From Chromobotia macracanthus (lineage: Eukaryota > Chordata > Actinopteri > Cypriniformes > Botiidae), in contig JAZGTH010000068.1 in assembly GCA_036877525.1 (NCBI GenBank), positions 4,079,501 to 4,143,500 of the forward strand: a DNA stretch of 64,000 nucleotides, in the 5' to 3' direction. A program made the translations under genes and the position numbers. Positions 49,851 through 61,295 of the stretch are shown in pieces. The stretch's first letter is position 1. The number at the start of each line of letters is the position of its first letter. The notes under the pieces are model-generated. The model was not told where the DNA came from, did not search any database, and saw nothing but the letters and a program-made list of their open reading frames with translations.

Positions 49851-52800
49851 AGTGCAATCACAGAGAAACTGATAAAGACCAAACAGCAACTTTTTGCTAC
49901 AATAACTCCATGTGTGACATTTAACGAAGGTCATTTGTTGTCTCAAATGGTGGAATTAAAATATAATCCATCAAACCTCAACAAGCATAAACTCTCATTT
50001 ACAAAAAAATTCTTTCATTTATATAAATATGAATGAGAACTAAATGAGGAGTAATGAGGCAAAGAAAAGGCAAAAGCATTTTTGATAAATATGTAAGATT
50101 AACTCGATAATTGTGGAGAAAGTTGTTTTTTATTAATTAATTATTGAAGAATTGCAGAGTTCAGTGTTTGCATTTATCTCATGTTTTAATGCAGTTTGAG
50201 AAACGTAACATCTGTGTTTCATTTGGTGGGTGAATGCTGTACCGTAAATATATGTTATTTCCAGTATGGTCCAAACAAATTGCCAAACCAAACTATTTAG
50301 TTTTCTTTAAAGAAACTGAGATCCTGACAAAACTATTTTTGATTTATTTAAATATTTATACAGCCCTCATTTTTTAGTATTTAGAGTTCTCATTAAAACA
50401 GGAAAAATTGATAAATTATTATTTTTTTAAACTAATAAAACATTAACAAAACTTTCCTAGCACTCTCTGGAACCTGCCTGCATTCTGGAGTAGGTGTACC
50501 ACCAGAAATCACTGTGCTAGATGACTACTTGCTAACAAAGTCTCAGGTTCAAACTAAATTTTTGATCTAATGTATGTTCTCTGTATCATGCCTGAGTCAC
50601 GCAAGCAGTCAGCCTGAATTGTAATTCATGTGTGCTGGACTCCGTCATGACACCAGCTAACACAGCACAAACGGATGTCCGTCAGGAAAACTATGACAGC
50701 TTCAGACTGGACTGCATCAACAAATAACTGTGGTCCTGCAGCAGTAGGTCTACATCCTCTCATTACCACCAAGAATTCACTGTTGTAAATACTGCAGGGC
50801 TCAAATGAGGGCTGGAGCAACGATGCGCAGTATGTGTGAGCTACAGCTCTCCTCAGTACACAGATGTCAGTGCGTTTCACAAGCAGCAATGAGTTTGTGT
50901 TTCATTCTGGTTGTGGTGATGAGTTGTTTATAAACTAATTAAATGTGTGTGATGCTCAGGTTCTATCTATCGTCTATGTAATATGTGTGTGTGGATATAT
51001 ATGTGGACATATTTTATATATATATAATGTATATGTATTGTGCTGGTCACCACTGCTGTAGCTGCTGGTGATTTGGTGCATTGTGGTCTTGCGGTTGCTG
51101 TGAACAATGCACAACCATATCTGCTCCCCTCTGGCATCAATAAGCAGCAGACAACACATGAACGGACCCTGGATTGACCAGCAGTGTATCACTATTGACA
51201 CGTCACTACAGTCACTACAGGTAATATGTTTATTAATTAAATGGTACTATTTTAAAAATGTGTGACATGTTAGTGATCTATATATGAACATAACATAACG
51301 AAATTTGCAGCACAATGTTTGCAGCGTTTGCTGCGTTTGATGAGGGAACTGTCTGTCAGTATACACAAGTGCCTCAATCCCATCATCCTCTCTGCCTCAG
51401 CGATACATATCAGTCTGCTAAGTGACTGATGATGGGCATTTTCAAAGTCTGGGCTTGATGAAGACCTGCGTCAGCTTCTGAGAAAAACTCCATCAAATCA
51501 AATCACTTGTTGTTTTGTTTTCCCACTTGTGTTCCCAAGTCCACTTTTATTAAGGAAACAGATGCACTAACCTGTCAGACACGCTCTTCATCATAGCGGC
51601 TTTTGTGAGATACTTCATTTATTTGTGAAAGGGAACTTACCAAATATTATCCTCTTTTATGTGTGTATTTTATAGGTCTGTCTTAAAGATTGATTTATGC
51701 CTTTATTATAAAACTGTGAAAGTAGAATATTATAGCCTGCCTGTTTTTGTTTTTACCTCGGTTAACCTCGACCGGCTGAGTTCTTGTAATGGTCTAAATT
51801 TCAATAATCGTAAACGTCAATATTTTTAGCAATAAATTTTTCACAAGATCTTCTTTAAGGGCAATGTGTTCCTTTTTCCTAAGCAGCTTGAAGCTGCCAC
51901 ATGTCGCGACCAATGGTCTGAGTTAACAGAGAAGATATTTATTTGGCTGAATACTGTCATAAAGGCTTACACTCTCTCTTTCTGCTATTGGTCAGCCAAA
52001 CAGATAGCCCCGCCCTTAACTCACACCATTGGTCAGGGCAATGTTGCAGTTCGGGAAACCTCGGGAAAACATTCATTTTGTGTTTTTGTGCAATTTTGTT
52101 TGATAATGTATGTGGTGCAAAGTTCAACACCTCACATTAATCAAATCATATTATATATACATATAGGATCATAAGGAAAACGTTTTTTGTTTAATACAGA
52201 ACACACATCCTAAAGTCAAACTATCATAAGACAATGATACAGCCCCTCCACCTCTGGCAGAATATTGCATTGCAAATTGTCCTAAATTACACAAAAACTC
52301 AAAAACTGAAACTAGGTGTAACATACTTGACGTTGATTGGAATATGATAAATATTGCAAGCTTTCCTCAGATGTTGTTGAAGTACTTAACAATAATACAC
52401 AGCAATTCTGTCAAAACAAAGGTCAGAGGTTGCATAAAAATTCAGAGAGACATCTAAGCGTGCCATCCCAGCTCAGAAGTGAGAATTTTAATCTGAACCC
52501 AGTGTGGGTTCCATAATGTTTCTCTGAATATACATCACAGTGTAAATGAAAATACAGCTGGCAAGAAGAAGTGCTTTTCTGTAGGTGTCAACATGCAAGA
52601 CATCTACATGTTTCCTGGCTATATGATACACTCGCAGTGCTAAGAACTTTCTTAAAATGCCTTTAATGCATGATAAAAATAGAAATTGAAGCCGGAGTTG
52701 TTTAAGATTTTATACAGAGTAGAACACATGACTTACATACACAATAATTGTTTGTTTGTCTCACATATTTTTCTATATTCTGTATATACCCTTCATTCTG

Positions 52801-53719
52801 TAATGACCAGCTTCTGACACCCTATTAGCGTTTATTAGAAATGATTCTCTTTAGAATGTTCCGATTTGAATGGCAAAATGTGCTACCAATGACAGTATAT
52901 AAGATTACACTGTTACGTGCCTATATGTAAGAAAGAAGAGAGAGAGAGAGACAGCGAAAGCAAAATCCATTCATTTCCCGATCTCATCTGAAATTCCCTC
53001 TGAAGAGGCAGACGACCCACTTGAGCCAGATTTCATTCTGCTCTTCCCTACAGCCTGACGGGCTGCTGGGGCCATAACACAACTTGATTTTGACAAGGAG
53101 CCAAATGAAAGCTTGGAGGATGTCACAGAGCATGAGGCAGGCCGACAGAGCAATTGCCAGCTGTTGGCGGTCTGTTTTCAGACCCCACTTGGCACAATAA
53201 AGCCATCAGGGTCCCAGAGGTGTATTTAAGTGATGTCACACAAGCAGCCGTGCTGTTGTTCTGAATATAAGCACGGCTCTGATTTGGCTGATCACTGATC
53301 AACGGCACAACTGCTTGTGTGAGATCTTTTTATCTTCTGTCACTAAAAATAGCTTTATAATAAGACATGCAACACACAAGCAACGGACAGGCTGAAACGG
53401 AGTATGTGAATGGAGTGACAGCAATTTCCCACTCAAAGCATCAAAGCAGGAAACACTCCGCTCCAGATCCACTCTGGGTTTTCAATATCCAGTTCCACAC
53501 TCACCGGTGAGAGATGTGCTGTTCTAAGCAAGAGAAAACACAGACAGGCCAACTTAAAAAAAAAAAAAGGTCTTGCTCCAGACAAAATGACATTGCACAA
53601 CTTGAATACAGCTTACACAGCAGTTATCTGCTACACTACAAACAAAGACAAGTGTGCGATACTAAATATCAGCGCTCTTGAAACAACGTTTGGCCAATCA
53701 ACTAAGAGGATCCAAGCTA
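49851..53719. other. 3.9 kb without a supported gene
   Basis: Unique DNA with (ta)-rich spots near 51010. About 50580-50900 holds an 87-codon minus-strand open frame without domains. About 52970-53330 is the least AT-rich and most complex block here (includes aagtgatgtcacacaagc, a CRE-like TGATGTCA) and is a candidate regulatory element. No exon or RNA gene is supported. Confidence 0.4.
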
Positions 53720-55307
53720 CAACCCCAAATCAGAAAAAGTTGGGACAGTATGGAAAACAAAAAAAAAAAGTAGTGATTTCTAAATTTACTTTGACTTGTA
53801 TTTCATTGCAGACAATACAACAGCACATTATTTAATGTGTTCCTCATGATTTTTAATGTTTTTTCTTCAAAAAAAACAAAATTCCTATTTTGGTTCTTGC
53901 AACACATTTCAAAAAAAGTTGGAAAAGTAAAGCATTTACCACTTTGTAATGTTGCCATTCCTTTTCACAACACTTAAAAGACGTTTAGGGACTGAAGACA
54001 CCAAGTGAAGAAGTGTTTCAGGTGTAATTTTGTCCTATTCTTGCTGCAAACAAGTCTTAAGGTGGGCAACAGTACGGGGTCTTCATTGTCGCATTTTGCG
54101 CTTCAAAACGCTCCACACATTCTCTATTGGAGACAGGTCGGGACTGCAGGCAGGCCAGTCAAGTACCTGTATCCTCTTCCTCTGCAGCCAGGACTTTGTA
54201 ATGTGTGCAGAATGTGGTTTTGCATTATCTTGTTGAAATATGCATGGACGTCCCTGGAAAAGATGTTTTCTTGAAGGCAGCATATTGTGCTCCAAAATCT
54301 CTATGTACTTTTCAGCATTAATAGTGCCATCACAGAAGTGCAAGTTACCTTTACCAAGGGCACTGACACAACCCCATACCATGACAGACCCTGGCTTTTG
54401 GACTTGTTGCTGGTAACAGTCTGGATGATCCTTTTCTTCTTTGGTCCGGAGCACACGGCGTCCATTTCTCCCAAAAAATACCTGAAATACTGATTCATCT
54501 GACCACAGTACACGTTTCCACTGTGTGATGGTCCATCCCAGATGCCTCCGAGCCCAGAGAAGACAACAGCGCTTCTGGACACTGTTAACATAGGGCTTAC
54601 TTTTGGCACAGTACAGTTTTAACTGGCATTTGTGGATGTAACTACATATTGTGGTACTTGACAAAGGTTTGCCAAAGTAGTCCTGAGCCCATGTGGTGAT
54701 ATTGCTTATAGATGAATGACGATTCTTGATGCAGTGCCGCCTGAGGGATCGGAGAGCACGGTTGTTCAGCTTAGGCTTGTGCCCTTGTCCTTTACGCACT
54801 GAAATTCCTCCACATTCCTTGAATCTTTTAATTATGTTATGCACTGTTGAAGGTGAAATAAGCAAATGTCTTCCTATCTTTCTTTGAGGAACATTGTTTT
54901 TAAACATTTCAATAATTTTCTCACGTATTTTTTGGCAAACTGGCAATCCTCGGCCCATCTTTGCTCATAAAGGACTAGACCTTTCTTGGATGCTGCTTTT
55001 GTACCAAATCATAATTACAATCACCTGTTGACATCCTGTTTCAAATCACATCATTATTTAACCAATTTACCTGATTACTAGCCCTAAATTGCTCCTGTTC
55101 CAACTTTTTTGAAATGTGTTGCAAGAACCAAAATAGGAATTTTGTTTTTTTTGAAGAACAAACAATAAAAATCATGAGGAACACATTAAATAATGTGCTG
55201 TTGTATTGTCTGCAATGAAATACAAGTCAAAGTAAATTTAGAAATCACTACTTTCTTTTTTTATTTGTGTTTTCCATACTGTCCCAACTTTTTCTGATTT
55301 GGGGTTG
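53720..55307 (-). mobile_element. Near-complete Tc1/mariner transposon (DD34E), 1588 bp
   Basis: Both ends are visible: the left starts caaccccaaatcagaaaaag and the right ends ctttttctgatttggggttg, with TA target duplications at 53718-53719 and 55308-55309. The terminal inverted repeats are long, about 53720-53923 and 55098-55307, and nearly identical apart from an A-rich run near the tips and a few single-base changes. Between them lies one minus-strand transposase gene with short flanks. Length, layout and target site are those of the Tc1/mariner superfamily, which moves by cut and paste. The high similarity of the two arms suggests a fairly young insertion. Confidence 0.95.
53936..54958 (-). 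pseudogene. Tc1/mariner transposase, two premature stops near C-terminus
   Basis: From the ATG at 54956-54958 the frame is open for 291 codons to a TGA (54083-54085). Continuing in frame it meets a TAG (54035-54037) and ends at TAA (53936-53938), giving 340 codons, the normal Tc1 length, without any frameshift. The N-terminus has two helix-turn-helix regions (about residues 22-47 and 80-113) with a basic linker (about 55-73) that would bind the inverted repeats. The catalytic triad is intact: Asp154 in LWSDES, Asp244 in FQQDNAKPHSA and Glu279 in SPDLSPIENVW, with 34 residues between the last two (DD34E). The TGA follows RKMRQ and fits a CGA-to-TGA (CpG) transition. The TAG is one transition from Trp or Gln codons. 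A protein ending at residue 291 keeps the catalytic core but lacks the last 49 residues, so activity is doubtful. Opposite-strand frames here are shadows. Confidence 0.93.
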
Positions 55308-55373
55308 TAATTGTTGGCGAGCTGTTTTTATTTTCTGTTTTCACCTCAGGTAAATTCATCCAGACAGTGCATA

Positions 55374-55837
55374 CAGTGCCCTCCATAAGTATTGGGACAG
55401 TAAAGAAAAAAGCTCTGTTTGCTGTGGAGTCAACAAATCTTTTATGAATAAAAGATGGATGTGAGGCAAAAGTACAGAGACACATAAATGTTTTACCAAT
55501 TTAGAAAAATAGTTTCAACTCTCTATCCAATGTGAGCCTATGTATTTGGACAACTGGCTCACAGTTGTGTGTGTCCTGTTGCAGTATTTGTTCTTACATT
55601 AAAAGCAGGAATGTGTAGTATCAGTTCTGTCCATTGCTTCTGCAGTCTTGAGAACACATTAGCCAAGATGAAGATGAACTGACTCTGACAGAAAGGCAGT
55701 GGAAAATGTCCAAAAATGTGACTTTCTGTACATGTGCTTTATGTACATCTTTTATATATCTTTTATATATAACATACATCATAAAAGATTTATTGACTCC
55801 ACAGAAATTTTCTCCATACTCTCTCAATATGGCACTG
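55374..55837 (-). mobile_element. Tc1-type MITE (cagtgccctccataag family), copy 1
   Basis: Starts cagtgccctccataagtatt gggacagtaaag and ends in the worn tip tctcaatatggcactg, with TA outside both ends (55372-55373 and 55838-55839). The interior (gttctgtccattgcttctgc, tgactctgacagaaag) is the reverse complement of the interior of copy 2 at 58474-58989, so the two are the same family in opposite orientation. 464 bp, no transposase. It lies only 66 bp from the larger transposon but has unrelated tips. Confidence 0.85.
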
Positions 55838-58473
55838 TAGTCTTAAAATGCTTTGTACATTGAATTAAAAATAAGTTTAAAAAGTGATAAACTTAAATGT
55901 TTTTAAGCATTAATCTTTCAATAGGTCTTCTTCTAATGCCATGTATGTATTTTTTGATCATAGGATGCTTTAAACCAGACCAGGGCTTTTTGTACTATAT
56001 TTGTTGTACCATATGTTATATTTTTAACTGTACTAAATGTATTTCTCTTGCAGAATTCACTTTTGTATTTTAGCAATGCCGATCTTTCATGGAGGGTCAC
56101 GTATGCAATAACAGGGCCATATTTCTCTGAATGAAAAACACAGCGTGCAGATTCATAGCACTCAGATTTACAGCTCAGTCTTCCTCACCTATCAAGGTCC
56201 TGCTTTGCCTCATCAATCGAAGCAGCCAACCATTGGAATTGGGAGTTATAATACTGCTTCTGATAGGCTCTCCAATCCTCATCCAGGAAAAGACATGTAG
56301 CTTTAAAGCTAAAGTCCTGCCATGAAACGTCCTACACTATAATACAACCCCTGACCCTTTGCCCCTGATCTGGAGGTCATGTGTGCGACTCCTCTACAGA
56401 TATTCAGATCTGTTTCTCTTGTGTTTACATTGTTTGCACAGTTGCTTATTGCCTGTAAATGAGAATAAAAGCGCTAAGGTAGTCCACAACAGACTCACAA
56501 GGAAACAGTCTTCAAGCAAACCACCTTGAAATAAATTAGCAAGTTATTAACACTGCATATATGGCATCACAGATAAGAAAGGGGGTTCGCTGGAAATGTG
56601 TGCTATCTGGACACCTCCAGAAGTTCCTAAAAACTTTGCAAGGTTACTTCTACTAAGTTTGATGTTGTTGCATGCCAACAGTCTACACTATATAGTGCAA
56701 TTCTCTGCACTACAGTCAGTGCTTTTAAAAAATAACATTGACTGAAACAAACTCTTAATTTAGCAAAATGGTTCGATTTCACTTTGTTATTGCTGCTTTT
56801 TTTCAGGTAAACAAGAAAATACAGAGCAAAGCAATTCAAGTGTCATTTATTGATTTCATAACATTCAGTTAGAAACACTATTACTAGACAAGGCTATAGA
56901 AAGTTGTTCATCATAAGGTTTCACTATTAAGGTATATTTTCAACATGTTTTCTTGACATTTTTGTCATTTTCTAAAGATTAAACTCCCGCAATGCTCACT
57001 CTTGAAAGAGCTGAGGAAATCTTCTTCTTTATGTTTGTTTGCTCAATTCCTTCACGTCATGATACTGTGGTAATAATACAGAAAATTATACTTCTTGGCC
57101 TGTTTGCATTACCAGCCCAGTAGATGTCAACATGTCATTTGCATTTGAGAATATATGCATGTTAATTATCTATAGTCACTGTTCTAAGAGGATAAATGTT
57201 GGGTAAGAGACCTTTTCTGTTGTGTTTTGATAAACTGACGTATATACTTTGTATAGAATCAAATAAAAGTACAGTCCATTTTGGAAAATTTTGTTTAAAT
57301 TGCTAGTTGTTTTGAGAAAACCAACCTCAGTTTGGAAAAATGTTTAAAAGCAGTTGAGAAAAACTGTTCAATACAATATCCAAAAGGAGGGGCTGATTTT
57401 GACAGGCTTACCTATAAAAATCTATATAAAAGCTTGTATGCTATTTAGATTACTTTGGGTGAATTCATATCATGTTGCCATTATCTGGCTGTTTAAGTGG
57501 ATTGTTTGCCATTTGTATTATGTAACAGAAACAAGACAGAGAATGAAAGCATTCAGAGAAACTGCATCAGTTGTCGCCTTTGGCTAAAATCAATAGTGTT
57601 TGTCTCCTGAAGGCATCAGAACTTTGTAAAGGTGTCACAGAAAAGTGTTGAATGATGTTAAATGACAGTGGTTATTTACGAAGGGGGAGTTTATGAACAG
57701 ACATTAAAGAGAGATGGAGCTAGTTGAAAAGTTATAAATCTTTCATGTCCAACAGTTCTGACTTTCTGACCATTTGAGCATTGGAGGAATCAGCCTGAAA
57801 CTTTATAATAAGACTATATACCCCCTAACTATATCTGCATTACATAGAATTGCCAATAAAACCAAAGCGTAGTGTTCAGAATGGTTGGACAACTGCAAAA
57901 TACACATCAGAGCCACGGCCTAGTTAGCACTTGTAAGCACAACACATTGAACTGTGGTGCCCACATGGGTGCCACAAGTTTAAGTCTGGCACTTAAACCC
58001 ATTTCAAGTGCCCTGAGGGCAAACTATTGCGAAAAAGGGTGGATAAACACTACAGAGGAGAGTGTCGCATAGACTGGGCTCTTATCCCAGGTGTCAAATA
58101 TAGAGCCATCATTCCACAAAACAATGTGGAACTGCGTTGTATCTCTGGAACTGTTGGCAGGCAGATGCCACCGCAGTCTTCCAGCGTCTGACACAATTTG
58201 CAGTCCTAGTTTCTCCTGAAGGACAAATGCTTCAATGGCAACGGAAACTTTTTTGACATATCCTGCAGGTATGTACATACATACATCAGCATTTTCAACT
58301 GCTATTTGAGCAGATTTAGAGCTGTATGTGCAAACGGTCCTCAGGACATGAACTTTTCACATTAAAACTCTCATTAAACTAGCCGTATGTTTGATTTAAG
58401 GTTCATAACTTTTTTATAATTGCATTCCTAATACAAATGCAAACACAATGGTGAATCTTCAGTTATTTATATA
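55838..58473. other. No confirmed gene; one unexplained open frame
   Basis: Mostly plain AT-rich DNA between the two oppositely oriented MITEs. The minus-strand frame at 58024-58278 (84 codons) is preceded by an acceptor-like tacatacctgcag and shows less biased composition than its surroundings, but I recognise no domain, so I do not call it an exon. A complex stretch at about 56120-56320 is also open in the plus strand without a recognisable product. Confidence 0.4.
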
Positions 58474-58989
58474 CAGTGCCCTCCATAAGTATTGGGATAG
58501 TAAAGGAAGAATTGCTCTGTTTGCTGTTGGGTCAAGAAATCTTTTATCATTAAAAGATGTATATGAAGCACGTGTACAGAAAGTCACAACTTTGGACATT
58601 TTCTGCTGCTTTTCTGTCAGAGTCAGCTCTATGTCCTCATCTTGGCTTATGTGTTCTTATTAAATGCAAAACTCAGACTGCAGAAGCAATGAACAGAACT
58701 GATACTACACGTTCCCTGATTGTAATGTGAAAACAAATAATGCAACAGGGCCCAGCTGGACACTTAGACATACAATTGTGTGTCTAAGTGTCCCCCCAAT
58801 ACTTACATTAGATAGATGGGAGAAACTGTGCTGTTCTTCTAAATTGGTTAAACATTCATGTGTTGAAACAACCAAATAACATAATGTGACATTCTGTTCT
58901 TTTGTCTCATATTAATCTTTTTAATCATAAAAGATTTATTGATTACACATTTTTGTCTTTACGGTCCCAAAAACTTATGGAGGGCACTG
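58474..58989 (+). mobile_element. Tc1-type MITE (cagtgccctccataag family), copy 2
   Basis: Left tip cagtgccctccataagtatt gggatagtaaag and right tip aaaacttatggagggcactg form inverted repeats extending inward about 75 bp (aaatcttttat...ataaaagattta). TA lies outside both ends (58472-58473 and 58990-58991). 516 bp, no transposase. Near its middle is a 13-bp hairpin (ggacacttagaca / tgtctaagtgtcc, about 58758-58793). Both tips are intact, unlike copy 1. Confidence 0.9.
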
Positions 58990-59077
58990 TATAAAATAAT
59001 AATCCGTAAACACTCGTATCACTTAGTTAAACTTACAAAATATCAGAGAATAGATACAGGTCAGAATAATGCATTTA

Positions 59078-59175
59078 ATACCGGGGAACACACATACCGT
59101 TAAAGTGTATATCGTGAATGCACTGGAAATTGCTTTGCATAGAAACATCTGCCTTATGCATAAATGTAAATGTAT
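59078..59175 (+). repeat. Worn tRNA-SINE tail
   Basis: accggggaacacacatacc, gtgaatgcactggaaattgc tttgcatagaaac and atgcataaatgtaaatgtat follow the order of the SINE at 24485-24630 from just after box B to the end. The head is missing. Confidence 0.55.
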
Positions 59176-60604
59176 GCAGATATTTTGAATTCTTATAAAA
59201 GTTTTGATATCCTTACAGTAAGAGGATTATAACAAAAAAATTCAACTTAGTAAACATTGTTAGCCTTATACATATTATGCAATATTTATGCAAATGTAAC
59301 AGGACTGACACACTGTAACATTATTCAAGACAATATTTTAAAAGAACTGCCAGAACCATGACTAATTTAAGACTTTTCATCCATAAGTGTTTTAATGCGT
59401 TAAATGACAGTACAACTTCATTTCAACATAAGCACAATTTAAATAAAACACTTTCCAGCACATCCCAGAAAGAATCATTAGTCTGTTTTTTATAGGTGTT
59501 AATTTAAAGATGCGTGAAGTGTCATTTAAAATAGGCTTCAGCAAACATTTCCTGACATGTAAAGAGGGAGTTTGTGATAGTTAAATCAGAGTTTATTCTG
59601 AAGATAGGTTAGATAACATCCACTCTCCAAAAGAAGTCATACAAGTACCTCACAAACTGTAAACATTTTGATAAAAAAAAATGGCAAAAGAATGGCAAGA
59701 TGCTGCTTCACTTCCTGTTTTTACACAAGCGTCATTAGGGCACAACAGGATCCGTCAAATAACTTCTGTGAGGGCTGGTCTGAAGATCACGTGAGCCGAA
59801 TTTGATGAAGATCATTCTGTACGTCATTACAAGTAGAAAAACCAAAGACAAGTTTTCACTGAAATCCAGAAGGGTGGAAAACAACCTTGACCCAGGAAAT
59901 CAGAGGGAAGAGGAATATTACGTTAAGCCGATGTTTTTATGCTTTGATTGATATTCAGATTCACCCCAATTAGCGAGACGTTTCACAGCTTCTTTCAATA
60001 CACCTCTATGGGCTGCAATACACTCAGAGCTAGAGCAACAGATGCAGAAAAGTCACAGATACCGATGCACAGATTCTGTGCTTTATTATTTATATTAAAT
60101 GTGCTTTGTAAATTCAATCAGTCCAAGTCACACAAACACCTATAGCCATTCAATTCCTAAAGGATAGCTGACAGGTTTCCGTTATACAAGCTGCAATTAC
60201 GTTATTTAGCAGCAGGTCATTATTTAAAGGTTCATTAGCTCTGATACAAAACTTTTCCTTTGGGTCTAACACCATCATTGTCTGTTAACAAGCATTCGTC
60301 AAAAGGCTTGGCAGCTCCATACCATCATTACACGACGCAGCCCCACATTACCCGTCACACAAGCGTCTGCACAAGCTTGTCTGCATACTATTAACAACTA
60401 ATTATTTAGCTCTTCCTGTCTTCTTCATTTCTTTCGCCCATTTCCTTGTGCTAATTAAAATCTGATGCAAAATTTCAAACGGCTCTTCAGTGGTGTAAAC
60501 AAATCAGCCAAACAAAATCAAATCAACAATTTTTGCGACAACTGCCAAAACAAGTTTCAGCAGAGAGCTCTGTTTTATTTCTGAGTTCCAACACATCATC
60601 ACAA
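59176..60604. other. No gene; enhancer-like block at 60.17-60.48 kb
   Basis: No coding region is supported. About 60170-60480 contains many homeodomain-type cores (gcaattacgttatttagc, ggttcattagctctgata, caactaattatttagc, gtgctaattaaaatctga) in complex sequence, a candidate conserved non-coding element. The rest is AT-rich and featureless. Confidence 0.4.
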
Positions 60605-60925
60605 GTGCTGTGGGTAGCACTGTTGCCTCATAGCAAGAAGGTTCCTGGTTCAAGTCTGGTTCAAGAATGCTCCTGGTTTCTGGGTGGAGTTTGCATGTTC
60701 ACCCTGTGTCAGGCCTGTGTGGTTTCACCCACAGTTTAAAGACATGCTTGTTAGGTAAACTGGATAATAAATTGGCCTTAGCTGTATGAATGTGTGTGTC
60801 TCTGTGAGTGTTTGCCCTGCAACAGAGTGGCCATCTATTCGGAGTGTACCCTGCCTATGGCTTGAAATGGTACAACAGGCTCCAGCCTACTGTGAGCCTG
60901 AAGCAGGTTTAAGGAATGGATAGAT
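60605..60925 (+). repeat. DANA-like SINE, worn copy
   Basis: gtgggtagcactgttgcctc atagcaagaaggttcctggt tcaagtctgg gives the tRNA-like head. It continues with gtggagtttgcatgttcacc, cccacagtttaaagacatgc and ataaattggccttagctgta, the order of the zebrafish DANA family and its relatives. The end (ctccagcctactgtgagcct, then aatggatagatgga) resembles the tail type seen in reverse at 43746-43800. About 320 bp, with a worn pol III promoter. Confidence 0.75.
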
Positions 60926-60984
60926 GGATTATAATGTAAGGACAACAGTATGATCCCTCATACAGTTGTCTATGTGCTCCCTGG

Positions 60985-61083
60985 GTTTGATTCCTAGGTT
61001 TGAACTGATGTATAACTGGAATTTATCAATCCTGTACTGTAAGTCGCTTGGGATTTATGCGTCTGTCAAATGCATAAATGTAA
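60985..61083 (+). repeat. tRNA-derived SINE, 3' half
   Basis: ccctgggtttgattcctagg (box B-like) is followed by ctgtactgtaagtcgcttgg gatttatgcgtctgtcaaat and gcataaatgtaaatt, colinear with the copy at 24485-24630. It runs straight into the (TA)n tract, as SINE tails often do. Confidence 0.7.
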
Positions 61084-61091
61084 ATTAAAAA

Positions 61092-61093
61092 AA

Positions 61094-61160
<67 letters not shown>
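61092..61160. repeat. (TA)n microsatellite
   Basis: About 62 bp of ta dinucleotides with one aa interruption, followed by (ca)n. It starts at the 3' end of a SINE. Confidence 0.97.
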
Positions 61161-61162
<2 letters not shown>

Positions 61163-61169
61163 AAGGTTC

Positions 61170-61295
61170 ATCAGGGTGCTAAGTGCTTTTATCTAACACA
61201 AGAGAAACTAGTTTGGAAAGCTATAATTTGGGAACTAGATTCTCTTGTATTAGATAAAAGCATGGCAAATTAAGACTAGCATTTTGCACCCTGAT
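61170..61295. repeat. Foldback inverted repeat
   Basis: Outer arms atcagggtgc (61170-61179) and gcaccctgat (61286-61295), and inner arms gcttttatctaacacaagag aa and ttctcttgtattagataaaa gc, are inverted copies around a short centre with ctagttt/aactag. The right arm has extra bases between inner and outer parts. The shape is that of a foldback MITE, and I do not know the family. Confidence 0.75.

Noticed and set aside
54005..54609. Open frames on the plus strand and in other frames over the transposon
   Set aside because: Shadows of the minus-strand transposase.
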